A program made the translations under genes and the position numbers. 64,000 nt of DNA, from the NCBI GenBank assembly GCA_965247965.1, contig OZ252053.1:3720001-3784000 (forward strand). Direction: 5' to 3'. A model generated the notes under the pieces. It ran no database searches and was not told the origin of the DNA. It saw only the letters and a program-made list of their open reading frames with translations. The stretch comes from UBA7328 sp965247965. GTDB taxonomy: Bacteria > Bacteroidota > Bacteroidia > Chitinophagales > Saprospiraceae. The number at the start of each line of letters is the position of its first letter. Position 1 is the first letter of the stretch. Below are positions 18,114 through 26,661 of the stretch, in pieces.

Positions 18114-18157
18114 CCCTTCGGTAGACTCATCTTTCAACTTCCCACCTTGTTTTTTCT

Positions 18158-18165
18158 TAATTTTG
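18158..18165 (+). promoter_or_regulatory. Candidate -7 box (TAATTTTG) for the SPOR protein gene
   Basis: TAATTTTG fits TAnnTTTG and lies 22 bp before the ATG at 18187. A T-rich stretch precedes it, but there is no well-spaced TTTG. Confidence 0.4.
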
Positions 18166-18186
18166 CGCTAAATTTTAAAAATTATT

Positions 18187-18774
18187 ATGGCCAAACTCAT
18201 TCAAGTAGTCATATCGTCGATTTTACTGGTGGCCTTGTTCTTGACATTGGCACTAACTTGGGATGCCTGCGCGGGAAAATCTAAGACAAAAACTTTAGAA
18301 GAAAAAGCGGATGAAGCATTCCAGCAATTCAACGATGAAGATGATTTTTTTGAAAGTGACCTCGACCCCGACACTGAAGATACTTATGAAGAAGATACCG
18401 ATGGAGAAGACGGATCGACAACGGATTATTCTACCCAAGATGAGGATACGGAACCTATCGTTGATTATTCTGAAATCGAAGATAAAGTACCAAATGAAGA
18501 AACAACTTCTACTAGTTCAAGTATCAGCGCGACCAATTCGTCCGGAGGAAAATATCTTATCGTCGCCGGGAATTTTCTTGTGAAGGAGAATGCTACGGGA
18601 ATGGTGAGCAAATTGGTCATTATGGGTTATAATTCTGCTGAATGGTCTGTTTTTGACTATTCTCAATATTATACGGTCGTTGCCCTTAGAACGAATGACT
18701 ATTCATCAGCCCAAAGCGTATCTAAGGAATTAAAGAACAAGGGTATCGACAACTACGTACACACCAAAAGATAG
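18187..18774 (+). CDS. SPOR domain-containing exported protein
   Basis: A 195-residue protein. The N-terminal signal or anchor has a possible lipobox Cys (LTWDAC). A very acidic low-complexity linker rich in Asp, Glu, Ser and Thr follows (about 35-115). A C-terminal SPOR fold (about 120-195) has YLIVAGNFLVKENATGMVSKL and YYTVVALRTNDYSSAQ. SPOR domains bind denuded peptidoglycan glycan strands at division sites, so an envelope or division role is inferred. It stands alone, with its own candidate promoter. Confidence 0.8.
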   Translation: MAKLIQVVISSILLVALFLTLALTWDACAGKSKTKTLEEKADEAFQQFNDEDDFFESDLDPDTEDTYEEDTDGEDGSTTDYSTQDEDTEPIVDYSEIEDKVPNEETTSTSSSISATNSSGGKYLIVAGNFLVKENATGMVSKLVIMGYNSAEWSVFDYSQYYTVVALRTNDYSSAQSVSKELKNKGIDNYVHTKR

Positions 18775-18795
18775 TACAGAAAATAGCAATTGCAT

Positions 18796-18846
18796 TATTT
18801 TTGTAGCCCTCGAGAAGTTAAAGAGGAGTTAAACGAACTAAATTTG
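18796..18846 (+). promoter_or_regulatory. Two candidate -7 boxes for the first ompH gene
   Basis: TATTTTTG (18796-18803) and TAAATTTG (18839-18846) both match TAnnTTTG, upstream of the ATG at 18918. Neither has a clear -33 partner, so which is used cannot be told. Confidence 0.35.
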
Positions 18847-18917
18847 GATTCCTAACTCATTTAATCGCGTTTTCAAAGCGAAATCTTGTTCACAATTCGA
18901 AAAAGAGAAATATTAAT

Positions 18918-19430
18918 ATGAAAAACTTAATACTTACTATTGGCCTTTTTGTGGCTTCGTTGAGCCTTGCGAATGCACAGAAAATTGCTGTCGTTGATAT
19001 AAATCAAATTCTGGCGGATATGCCCGCTTATCAAAAAGCGCAGGAAGATCTTGATAAAGTAGCCGCGGAATGGAGGCAGGAAATTGCCCAACAATATGAC
19101 GAGATAAAAAGCATGTACAATAAGTACCAGGCCGAACAGGTCTTGCTTAGTGATGATGTAAAAAAACAACGAGAAGACGAGATCATGGATAAAGAGAAAG
19201 ACGTGAGAGAGCTGCAAAAAAGGAAATTTGGCCCTGAAGGAGAACTCTTTGTCATGAGAAGAGAGCTGGTGAATCCAATCCAGGAAAAAGTGTACGGTGC
19301 CGTCGAGCAATACGCTCTGGAAAGTAGCTATGATTTGATTTTGGATAAAGCAGGTTCGGCAGGAGTGCTTTTTGCCTCCGAACAGTTTGACAAAACCGAT
19401 CTCATCAGAAGGAGACTAAGTATAAGATAA
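18918..19430 (+). CDS. OmpH/Skp family periplasmic chaperone (first copy)
   Basis: A 170-residue exported protein with a cleavable signal (ends LANAQ). The Skp/OmpH fold follows: a short beta start (KIAVVDINQILADMPAYQKAQ), a long charged alpha-helical hairpin rich in Lys, Glu and Gln, and a closing YDLILDKAGSAGVLFA. Skp-type trimers hold outer-membrane proteins in the periplasm on their way to BamA. It is followed by a second ompH gene, 76 bp away by its likely start. Confidence 0.88.
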   Translation: MKNLILTIGLFVASLSLANAQKIAVVDINQILADMPAYQKAQEDLDKVAAEWRQEIAQQYDEIKSMYNKYQAEQVLLSDDVKKQREDEIMDKEKDVRELQKRKFGPEGELFVMRRELVNPIQEKVYGAVEQYALESSYDLILDKAGSAGVLFASEQFDKTDLIRRRLSIR

Positions 19431-19506
19431 GAGTTTGACGAGGGCTATTAATGGACTATCTATTATTAACAATCGACTAAGTACTAAATTAATTAAAACA
19501 CTAAGA

Positions 19507-20016
19507 ATGAAAAAACACTATTGGTTGTACTCAATTGCAATTTTTGTGCTGTCCAGTACGGCGGTAAGCGCTCAAAAATTCGGTTATATCAATTCTCAAT
19601 TACTCATAGGCCAGATACCTGAAGTGAAAGAGGCCAATGCCAATATCGAAACGCTAAAAAAACAACTGGAAAAACAAGGCCAGGAATTGGTCACTTCGCT
19701 GCAAACCAAATACCAGGCTCTTGAAAGAAAACAGGCACAGGGAGAAATAGCTCCCAAGCAACTGGAACTTGAAGCCCAAAATCTTAAGCAGGAAGAACTG
19801 AACATTGCTAAGTTCCAACAGGAAAGTCAGCAAAAGATTTATGGAAAAAGCGAATCTCTCCTCAAACCTATCAGGGATAAAATACAGACAGCTATTGACG
19901 AAGTAGCAAAGGAAAATAGTTATCAATACATTTTTGATCAGGGTGTTGGCATTTTGCTTTATGCAGATAGTTCTACAGATATAACTCCTATGGTAAAAGC
20001 CAAATTGGGTTATTAA
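19507..20016 (+). CDS. OmpH/Skp family periplasmic chaperone (second copy)
   Basis: A 169-residue paralogue of the upstream gene. The signal peptide ends in AVSAQ, followed by KFGYINSQLLIGQIPEVKEA, a Gln/Lys/Glu-rich coiled-coil hairpin and the C-terminal YQYIFDQGVGILLYADSSTDIT. I chose the ATG at 19507 because the signal peptide begins there; the frame stays open to 19435 without a credible start. The two copies probably form one unit for outer-membrane protein delivery. The usual bamA neighbour is not in the window. Confidence 0.88.
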   Translation: MKKHYWLYSIAIFVLSSTAVSAQKFGYINSQLLIGQIPEVKEANANIETLKKQLEKQGQELVTSLQTKYQALERKQAQGEIAPKQLELEAQNLKQEELNIAKFQQESQQKIYGKSESLLKPIRDKIQTAIDEVAKENSYQYIFDQGVGILLYADSSTDITPMVKAKLGY

Positions 20017-20176
20017 TTTTTTGAACCACGTAAAAGCAGCCCTATGCCAACGATTAAAATCCTGGGAAGGTCCCGGTAGGCAGACAACAGAGAATTTTAC
20101 TTATGTTTTCTATATGCTTACTATGGAAAATATCATGAACCAACCTTTTCTTTTCTACGAAAAATGATCACTCAGC

Positions 20177-20671
20177 ATGAATAAAGCATTTGTAATATTC
20201 ATAGCAATATTGTTCTCGCTCTCCATATCGGCGCAGACCACATGGGATGAGGTAATGGGCAAGCTCGAGAAAGCTTCTACGAAATATCTCACATCTTTTA
20301 TTCAGAAAGACTGGGATACGTACATGAATTTGACTTATCCAAACATTATAACCATGGCAGGAGGTAAGGAAATTTTGCAAAAAATTGCCGAAGAGAATAT
20401 AAGCATGTATCGATCTTTGGGATTCGAAATGCTATCAGTGAAGATAGGCGAAGATATCAGATCGGTTGATTCTCCGGAAGGAATACAAGCATTGATTCCG
20501 GCTGCAGTGGTCATGAAAAACGGAGCGGAGCAAGTCGAAACTTCGATCAAACTATTTGCTGTTTCCGGCAATCTCGGCAAGACGTGGAAATTTGTCGATT
20601 TATTTCAATACGACGCAAAGAGCATTAAGCAATTTATACCAGGGTTTGATAACGATTTGCTGGTAGCCTAG
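20177..20671 (+). CDS. Exported protein of unknown function, NTF2-like
   Basis: A 164-residue protein with a signal peptide (ends SISAQ). The mature part resembles small alpha+beta NTF2-like proteins: an N-terminal helix pair (TKYLTSFIQKDWDTYMNLTYP), VVMKNGAEQVETSIKLFAVS and a late GKTWKFVDL strand. No catalytic residues can be named. It ends 12 bp from the convergent mvaD gene. The fold suggestion is inference from pattern only. Confidence 0.6.
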   Translation: MNKAFVIFIAILFSLSISAQTTWDEVMGKLEKASTKYLTSFIQKDWDTYMNLTYPNIITMAGGKEILQKIAEENISMYRSLGFEMLSVKIGEDIRSVDSPEGIQALIPAAVVMKNGAEQVETSIKLFAVSGNLGKTWKFVDLFQYDAKSIKQFIPGFDNDLLVA

Positions 20672-20683
20672 ACTTCAAATTGA

Positions 20684-21775
20684 TCAAAGCAACGGTACGG
20701 GCCCAATGCCAATTGAATCCGAAATTATCATTCCATTTTCACTATAGGGCATCAATTCGCTCAACAAGCTTGGCATTTCATGCTTGTCTTTCTCAAATGA
20801 AATGATATGCACATTAGGCCCTGCATCAAGACTAAAGAAAACCGGAATTCCTGTATCCCTCCGAAATGCGCGAATAGTACTTAGAACCCGAATAGTATTG
20901 GGCTCCAGGAGTAAATAAGACGGATCGGACGTCATCATCAATGCGTGTAACGTGAGCGCTTCCGATTCGAGTAATTTACCAAAATCATGTAAATCGCCGC
21001 TCCTTAGAATAGGCGCTAGTTCTTCAATTCGATTAAAGGCCTGGCGGTATCTGGCCTTGGCATAAGTGTTAGACGTCATAAGCCGATGTCCTTCCGATGA
21101 AGACACAGTTTTTTCGGATTTACTGATGATAAGGATGTCGTTGCGAAGTCCGTCATAGATCTTGCTATAATTCTCGATTCCTATCGCATGTAAATCCGAG
21201 GAATCTTTATAGTGTGGGGTTTCCCCCCAAAAAGCAAAAGAAGGAAAGACAGATCGACAAGCACTTCCGCTTCCCAATCGCGCTATGAAGGACGCTTTCC
21301 AAAAGAAAGAACTTTCCAAAGCATGCTCCTCAGATTGTTTTAGCTGATTCTCTATGCTACAAAGACACAAAGCCAACGCACTCATCCCGGAAGCCGATGA
21401 TGCAATTCCCGAAGAATGTGGAAATGAATTTTCGGAAGATATGCTAAACGCAGTTTGTCTTATAAATGGGAAATAAGGAATCAAGGCGCTCAGAAATCGG
21501 GATATTCTTTGAGAAAAGGCTCTATTCTCTTGGCCATGAAAGAGAAAATTCAAACTCGATTTTTTTCTTCTTCTTTCAAAAGAATAGTTGATAGCCGTTT
21601 GAGTGACCGCCTTAGAAAGAGTAATACTTAGAGAAGGATTCCGGGGTAGCTGATTGCCATATTTTCCCCAGTATTTTATAATGGCAAGATTGGATGGGCT
21701 TTGCCAACTTACTTTGCCTGATTTTTCAGAAAAGACATAGTTTTCGTCCCCCGCCAGGAAATCGGATTCTTGCAA
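20684..21775 (-). CDS. mvaD: Diphosphomevalonate decarboxylase
   Basis: GHMP-family enzyme that converts mevalonate diphosphate to isopentenyl diphosphate with ATP, the last step of the mevalonate pathway. Family marks are WQSPSNLAIIKYWGK (about 25-39), the ATP loop FPHSSGIASSASGMSALAL and GSGSACRSVF with the conserved Ser/Arg. The length of 363 residues is slightly longer than usual. It shows that the host uses the mevalonate route. It is followed upstream by a DUF4294 gene on the same strand, two bases apart. Confidence 0.9.
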   Translation of the reverse strand: MQESDFLAGDENYVFSEKSGKVSWQSPSNLAIIKYWGKYGNQLPRNPSLSITLSKAVTQTAINYSFERRRKKSSLNFLFHGQENRAFSQRISRFLSALIPYFPFIRQTAFSISSENSFPHSSGIASSASGMSALALCLCSIENQLKQSEEHALESSFFWKASFIARLGSGSACRSVFPSFAFWGETPHYKDSSDLHAIGIENYSKIYDGLRNDILIISKSEKTVSSSEGHRLMTSNTYAKARYRQAFNRIEELAPILRSGDLHDFGKLLESEALTLHALMMTSDPSYLLLEPNTIRVLSTIRAFRRDTGIPVFFSLDAGPNVHIISFEKDKHEMPSLLSELMPYSENGMIISDSIGIGPVPLL

Positions 21776-21777
21776 TT

Positions 21778-22446
21778 CTAATTATTTGCACTAAGATCAT
21801 AAGATATATCGAAATCCATAAGCACAACGTCCAAAATCGGCCGTTGACCATACGTATAACCTTCTTTGAGTCGATAGCCGTAGAGTTTACTGGATTGATT
21901 CCAATATGCAGCCTTCCATCTTCCGCTCGTCTCTTTAACCAAGTCGAACGTGCTTCTGCCCAATTCTCGTTCGATCATTTTTACCATGATCTTTCCTTGA
22001 GTTTTTGTTAGGTTTTTTAGTGGAGTTTCGAATTTGGATTCTAACTCCTTGGAGAGTTTTCTAAGATATTTCTTTTTCTTTCGTTTCTTCATATGCAACG
22101 TGGCATATTCAGCTTCTCTAAAAATGCGAATTGATTCTTTAGCATATGGATAAACGATGGCGGCATATCTCCGATACTTTAAATATTTCCGATAATCTTC
22201 CCTATTGTCAAATGATTTAGGGCTAGAAATTTTAACATTGCTAAGATTAACGACGATGATGGTATCTCCATCCTGTATGAGAGCCGGAAAAACTTTATGG
22301 TCGATTTTTACCTTAATTATTTTTGCGCTGTTCTTGTTGCCTTTTGTTTTCTGCAACAATGTTAGTACGCTATCTTCCAGCTCTGGCTGCGCAAGAACAA
22401 ATTTCGTCATCACGAGAAAACATAATATGATTACAATTCGAATCAA
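21778..22446 (-). CDS. DUF4294 domain protein, exported
   Basis: A 222-residue Bacteroidota-specific protein with a signal peptide (ends FVLAQ). The DUF4294 core includes ALIQDGDTIIVVNLSNVKI and YRRYAAIVYPYAKESI. A very basic segment MKKRKKKKYLRKL sits near the middle, then ELGRSTFDLVKETSGRWKAAYWNQ. Function is unknown. It probably forms a two-gene unit with mvaD and diverges from the PAP2-like gene. Confidence 0.8.
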   Translation of the reverse strand: MIRIVIILCFLVMTKFVLAQPELEDSVLTLLQKTKGNKNSAKIIKVKIDHKVFPALIQDGDTIIVVNLSNVKISSPKSFDNREDYRKYLKYRRYAAIVYPYAKESIRIFREAEYATLHMKKRKKKKYLRKLSKELESKFETPLKNLTKTQGKIMVKMIERELGRSTFDLVKETSGRWKAAYWNQSSKLYGYRLKEGYTYGQRPILDVVLMDFDISYDLSANN

Positions 22447-22494
22447 TTTTATTATAGTTATAATTTTGTGAATAATACCAATTCTATTTAACGT

Positions 22495-23163
22495 TTGAAA
22501 CCAATAGCTTTAGCAGTAACGTATATTTTTCATCCCGTATTCATTCTATTTTACATATTTCTTTCTCTTACATTCATCACTCCCATAGATTTCATTTTTT
22601 CAGACAAAAAGCAGTCGATTGCTCTTTATGGAATGGTAGTCGGAATGTCCATTTTCTTCCCTCTGATTTCAATTTTCGCCATGAGAGCCTCAGGCCTTCT
22701 TAGTTCTATAAAATTATCCGAAAGCAAAGAGCGTATCGGGCCTCTGATCACAACGATAATATTTTACCTGTGGCTCTTCCTTAATTACCGTCAATTTGAT
22801 TTAGGCCCTGAGATATTTGAAGCGAATATTTTGGGAGCGCTGATTAGTCTTTTTTTGGCTTTTTTCATTAACAATTTTTCGAAAATAAGTCTTCATGCAG
22901 TCGGAATTGGCGGCTTACTTGGGGCGGTTATATTGTTCCGCTTCGCAATAAGTACGTCCATTTATAAAATTCCTTTTGGCGATTACGAGCTTCAGCTTTC
23001 GCCGAATATTTTTTTATTAATTATTGTTGTGATTTCGGGATTGGTAGGCACGTCGCGACTATTTTTGCGGACACATAAACTAGCTGATGTCTACGGAGGC
23101 TGCCTTGTAGGATTTGTTTCCCAGTTATTCGCTTACAGACTTATAGAAATATGGAGCAATTAA
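22495..23163 (+). CDS. PAP2-like integral membrane protein
   Basis: A 222-residue polytopic protein with about six membrane segments. The C-terminal FLRTHKLADVYGGCLVG resembles the last phosphatase motif of PAP2 proteins (RxxxxxHxxxD), while the first motifs are weak, so catalysis is uncertain. Members of this Bacteroidota group are usually annotated as PAP2-family. The start is a TTG at 22495. It overlaps the dapD start by 13 bp, which suggests translational coupling. Confidence 0.65.
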   Translation: MKPIALAVTYIFHPVFILFYIFLSLTFITPIDFIFSDKKQSIALYGMVVGMSIFFPLISIFAMRASGLLSSIKLSESKERIGPLITTIIFYLWLFLNYRQFDLGPEIFEANILGALISLFLAFFINNFSKISLHAVGIGGLLGAVILFRFAISTSIYKIPFGDYELQLSPNIFLLIIVVISGLVGTSRLFLRTHKLADVYGGCLVGFVSQLFAYRLIEIWSN

Positions 23164-23966
23164 AATCAATTATCGAAAATGCCTGGGACAATAGAAATTT
23201 TTTAAAGGAAAAGGAAACCAGAGAAGCGATAAAAGAGGTGGTAAATCTTCTCGATCTCGGTAAGTTAAGAGTTGCAGAAAAATCCGGGCAAAATTGGCAA
23301 GTAAATGACTGGGTTAAGAAGGCTGTAATTCTTTACTTTCCTATATGCCAGATGTCAACCATCGAAGTAGGCCCGTTCGAATTTCATGACAAAATACCGC
23401 TTAAAAACAATTATGCCGAGAAAGGCGTTCGTGTAGTCCCTCACGCCATTGCCAGATACGGATCGTTTTTAGAAAAAGGCGTGATTATGATGCCGAGCTA
23501 TGTGAATATTGGCGCATGGGTAGGTAGTGGCTCGATGGTAGATACTTGGGCTACTGTAGGCTCGTGTGCTCAGGTGGGCCGTAATGTACATCTGTCTGGT
23601 GGCGTTGGTCTTGGTGGTGTTTTAGAGCCTTTACAGGCAACGCCGACTATTATAGAGGATAATTGTTTTATTGGCTCCAGAAGCATTGTAGTGGAAGGGG
23701 TACGAGTAATGGAAGAAGCCGTTTTGGGTGCTAGCGTAGTGCTGACCAAATCAACCCATATCATTGATGTGACTTCAGAGGAACCAAAAATCATTCGAGG
23801 TTTTGTGCCGTCACGATCTGTTGTTATTCCCGGCAGCTATTCCAAAAAATTTACAGCCGGCGCCTACAATGTAAATTGTGCATTGATAATAGGGAAAAGG
23901 AAAGAAAGTACAGACAAGAAGACGACATTGAACCAGGCATTAAGAGAGCATGATGTAGCGGTGTGA
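23151..23966 (+). CDS. dapD: 2,3,4,5-tetrahydropyridine-2,6-dicarboxylate N-succinyltransferase
   Basis: A left-handed beta-helix acyltransferase of 271 residues. It succinylates tetrahydrodipicolinate in the succinylase route to diaminopimelate and lysine. Hexapeptide repeats run from about residue 105 to 205 (GVIMMPSYVNIGAWVGSGSM, VGRNVHLSGGVGLGGVLEP). The ending SRSVVIPGSYSKKF is typical of DapD. The length matches the family. The next gene overlaps its stop by 4 bp. Confidence 0.95.
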   Translation: MEQLKSIIENAWDNRNFLKEKETREAIKEVVNLLDLGKLRVAEKSGQNWQVNDWVKKAVILYFPICQMSTIEVGPFEFHDKIPLKNNYAEKGVRVVPHAIARYGSFLEKGVIMMPSYVNIGAWVGSGSMVDTWATVGSCAQVGRNVHLSGGVGLGGVLEPLQATPTIIEDNCFIGSRSIVVEGVRVMEEAVLGASVVLTKSTHIIDVTSEEPKIIRGFVPSRSVVIPGSYSKKFTAGAYNVNCALIIGKRKESTDKKTTLNQALREHDVAV

Positions 23967-24304
23967 TTATGAAAAAGGAAAGCTATTACGATTTGGTATA
24001 TTATATCACCTCCAAGATACCCGAGGGGCGAGTTTCCACCTACGGCGCTATTGCTGACTATCTTTCTTTAGGTTCCGCCAGAATGATAGGATGGGCATTG
24101 AACCAATGCAATGCCACGGGTAATGGAAATATTCCAGCACACCGCGTAGTAAATCGCAAAGGAGAGTTGAGCGGACGTGTTCATTTCAATCCTCCCTCTG
24201 AGATGCAGGCTTCTCTCGAGGCTGAGGGCATTATTGTAAAAGACAATAGAGTGGAGAATTTTGAGGATTTGTTTTGGCATCCGGAAGAACTCGATGATAA
24301 ATAA
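23963..24304 (+). CDS. Alkyltransferase-like (ATL) protein of the MGMT family
   Basis: A 113-residue protein with only the DNA-binding/active-site domain of O6-alkylguanine-DNA alkyltransferase. The helix-turn-helix and Arg finger are in GSARMIGWALNQC, but the active-site motif reads PAHRV where alkyltransferases have PCHRV. Without the acceptor Cys it cannot take up alkyl groups. Known ATL proteins with this change bind alkylated guanine and hand it to nucleotide excision repair. It overlaps dapD by 4 bp, so it is probably translationally coupled. Confidence 0.85.
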   Translation: MIMKKESYYDLVYYITSKIPEGRVSTYGAIADYLSLGSARMIGWALNQCNATGNGNIPAHRVVNRKGELSGRVHFNPPSEMQASLEAEGIIVKDNRVENFEDLFWHPEELDDK

Positions 24305-24329
24305 ATCTTTTTCCTAACAAGGAAGAAAA

Positions 24330-24358
24330 GGAGGGTATACCTTAAAGGTGTGCCCTCC
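24330..24358. terminator. Bidirectional terminator between the ATL gene and the MaoC gene
   Basis: GGAGGG (24330-24335) pairs with CCCTCC (24353-24358), and an inner ACCT/AGGT stem lies around a TTAA loop. The gene pair is convergent, with A-rich sequence before and T-rich after, suiting both directions. Confidence 0.6.
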
Positions 24359-24377
24359 ATTTCAATCGGAATATAGT

Positions 24378-24830
24378 TTATTCAAAAATCAAAGAAAGTG
24401 CCTCTACAATACAAGCAGGCTTCTCTTCGCCATCTATCTCCATTACGCAATTGGTAGATATCTTTACTCCGCTCTCAGCATAGTCTTCCACGCTTGCCAA
24501 GGTCGCAACTAATCGAATCCGAGATCCTGATTTAACGGCATTGGTAAACCTTACTTTGTCGGTACCGTAATTGATTCCCATTTTGGCGCTCTCGACGTGA
24601 TACAGCGAAAACTGCGACAATAACGACAGCGTTAAAAATCCATGGGCAATGGTAGTGCCAAACGGAGATTCTTTTTCTGCCTTTTCTTTGTCGATGTGTA
24701 TCCATTGGTGATCTCCAGTAGCATCGGCAAACATATTGATCCTATCCTGGTCGACGGTTAACCAATCGGTAGGTTCGAAAGTATGGCCTACCATTTTTTT
24801 TAATTCCGCGAGGTTTTTAATTTTTAACAT
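24378..24830 (-). CDS. MaoC-like hydratase family protein
   Basis: A single hot-dog-fold domain of 150 residues. It carries the hydratase-2 motif FADATGDHQWIHIDKEKA with the catalytic Asp/His pair, followed by GTTIAHGFLTLSLL. Such enzymes hydrate trans-2-enoyl-CoA, giving (R)-3-hydroxyacyl-CoA, in the cytoplasm. The exact substrate is unknown. It diverges from the sulfotransferase gene with only 32 bp between starts, so the two promoters must overlap. Confidence 0.88.
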   Translation of the reverse strand: MLKIKNLAELKKMVGHTFEPTDWLTVDQDRINMFADATGDHQWIHIDKEKAEKESPFGTTIAHGFLTLSLLSQFSLYHVESAKMGINYGTDKVRFTNAVKSGSRIRLVATLASVEDYAESGVKISTNCVMEIDGEEKPACIVEALSLIFE

Positions 24831-24862
24831 ATTTGAACATTAATTTGCCTTAAAAATAGCGA

Positions 24863-25585
24863 ATGCATACCAAAAGAATAAATCTTATTTCAGCACCGAG
24901 AAATATCTCTACGGCTTTGATGTATTCTTTTGCTAGTAGAAAAGATAGCAAGGTAGTAGATGAGCCCATGTATGCCTATTATTTACACAATTCAGGAGCA
25001 ATGCATCCGGGCAGGGAGGCGATACTCGAGGCTCTTCCAAAAGATTTTGAGACTGTTAAAAATGAATTGCTTTTTCAGGAAATGAAAGAAGGCGTTTATT
25101 TCATAAAAGGAATGGCACACCACTATTTAGATCTTGATCTGGGTTTTTTGAAGAACATGGAAAACGTGTTTCTCATTAGGGATCCACAGAAACTTATCAT
25201 TTCCTTTTCCAAGATCATTTCCAATCCTACCATGACCGACATAGGGGTAAAAAAGGAATTCCAGATTTTTTCGTTTTTACAAAATGAAAATGAAAATCCA
25301 ATTGTACTGGACTCAGAAGAAGTTTTTAAGAATCCTGCAAAGGTATTGGCAGAGTTATGTGAAAAGATTGAAATTCCATTTGCCGAAGATATGTTACAAT
25401 GGAAATCCGGCCCTATTGAAGAAGATGGGGTTTGGGCAGAACATTGGTATGGCAATGTGCACAAATCGACAGGATTCAATTCGGTTAAAAGGACAAATGA
25501 AAAATTTCCGCATGAGCTGATGTCTCTTTATGAAGAGGCAATGCCATATTATGAAAAGCTTTTAGAGTATTCAATAAAAGCATAA
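24863..25585 (+). CDS. Sulfotransferase-like P-loop protein
   Basis: A 240-residue PAPS-type sulfotransferase fold. The 5'-phosphosulfate loop is in ISAPRNISTALMYSF (about 10-24) and the 3'-phosphate site is near IRDPQKLIISFSKI (about 106-119). It is cytosolic, with no signal. It lies 14 bp before an aminotransferase gene. In plants and algae, proteins named 'branched-chain-amino-acid aminotransferase-like' join these same two domains in one chain. Sulfation itself is not proven; the substrate could be an amino or keto acid. Confidence 0.75.
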   Translation: MHTKRINLISAPRNISTALMYSFASRKDSKVVDEPMYAYYLHNSGAMHPGREAILEALPKDFETVKNELLFQEMKEGVYFIKGMAHHYLDLDLGFLKNMENVFLIRDPQKLIISFSKIISNPTMTDIGVKKEFQIFSFLQNENENPIVLDSEEVFKNPAKVLAELCEKIEIPFAEDMLQWKSGPIEEDGVWAEHWYGNVHKSTGFNSVKRTNEKFPHELMSLYEEAMPYYEKLLEYSIKA

Positions 25586-25599
25586 AACAGAAAGAGCTA

Positions 25600-26499
25600 A
25601 TGTTGCAAAAATTCGATAAGAGAAATAAGGATATAAAAGTTTGGGTAGGCGATAGTCTTTATCATAGAAGTGAAGCCAAGATTTCCGTTTTTGACAGTGT
25701 AGTTCAGGGTGGAGATGCAGTTTGGGAAGGATTGCGAGTCTATCAAGAAGGCATTTTTTTGTTAGATGGTCACTTGAATAGATTACAGGAATCTGCCAAA
25801 GCGCTTGATTTTACAGATGTTCCTCGTAACGAGGAGATTATCCAAGCGCTTAAAAAGACCCTTACGGCCAATGGGATGACCGAGGATACCCATATTCGAT
25901 TGACCCTGACAAGAGGTGAAAAAATAACATCGGGAATGGATCCTAGACTTAATCAAAAAGGATGTACACTCATTATTCTTCCCGAATGGAAGTCACTGGT
26001 TTATAATAATGAAAAAGGAATTCGGGTTATTACATCTACTATCAGGAGGAATAATCCATCTTTCCTCGACTCAAAAATTCACCACAATAATCTTCTCAAC
26101 AATATTCAGGCGAAAATTCAGGCCAATTTTGCGGGAGTCGATGCAGCGCTCATGCTGGACTATTTCGGATTTGCAGCAGAGCTGAACGGAACGAATATTT
26201 TCATGGTGAAAAATGACACAGTATATACACCTTTCGCGGATGCTTGTCTGCATGGAATCACCAGGGGATTTATAATTGAGTTATGCCAGGAAAACGACAT
26301 TCCAATTCATGAGAAAAATATTTCACTCACCGAACTGTATAATGCCGATGAAGTTTTTTGTACTGGCACGATGGGAGAACTTACACCGATTATTGAGATT
26401 GATGGACGCGCAGTTCGGAATAAACATGGATCGAACCGTCTTGGGGAATTATTAGAACTTTTTGAAAAATCGAGATTTAGATATTGTTACGCTGTTTAA
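25600..26499 (+). CDS. Class IV aminotransferase (branched-chain aminotransferase-like)
   Basis: A PLP-dependent fold-type IV aminotransferase of 299 residues. The PLP Lys is in DSKIHHNNLLNNI (about residue 155), the usual Glu in AAELNGTNIFMV (about 190) and a phosphate loop in CTGTMGELTPI. It resembles IlvE and D-amino-acid transaminase. Its coupling to the sulfotransferase-like gene suggests a specialised substrate rather than the main valine/leucine route. Confidence 0.82.
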   Translation: MLQKFDKRNKDIKVWVGDSLYHRSEAKISVFDSVVQGGDAVWEGLRVYQEGIFLLDGHLNRLQESAKALDFTDVPRNEEIIQALKKTLTANGMTEDTHIRLTLTRGEKITSGMDPRLNQKGCTLIILPEWKSLVYNNEKGIRVITSTIRRNNPSFLDSKIHHNNLLNNIQAKIQANFAGVDAALMLDYFGFAAELNGTNIFMVKNDTVYTPFADACLHGITRGFIIELCQENDIPIHEKNISLTELYNADEVFCTGTMGELTPIIEIDGRAVRNKHGSNRLGELLELFEKSRFRYCYAV

Positions 26500-26604
26500 C
26501 TCGTCAAATTGCTAATTTTAAATACGTAATAATCTGGTAATCAAAATTTTAAAATAAAAATGCGTGTGAAAACTCTTCGAAGCAAAAACTTGGCGCAATA
26601 TTTT

Positions 26605-26618
26605 CAGGGTATACCCTG
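26605..26618. promoter_or_regulatory. Perfect 14-bp palindrome upstream of the small gene before recA
   Basis: CAGGGTATACCCTG is fully self-complementary. It lies in an AT-rich 160-bp intergenic region, 44 bp before the next start, and looks like a repressor operator. No T run follows, so it is not a terminator. The binding protein is unknown. Confidence 0.45.
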
Positions 26619-26661
26619 TTAAATATGGACATGAATAAATTAAGACCAATCACTACTGCCT

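Noticed and set aside
20066..20081. CTGGGA/TCCCGG hairpin after the second ompH gene
   Set aside because: The stem is short with a G-T pair and lacks a T run; too weak to call a terminator.
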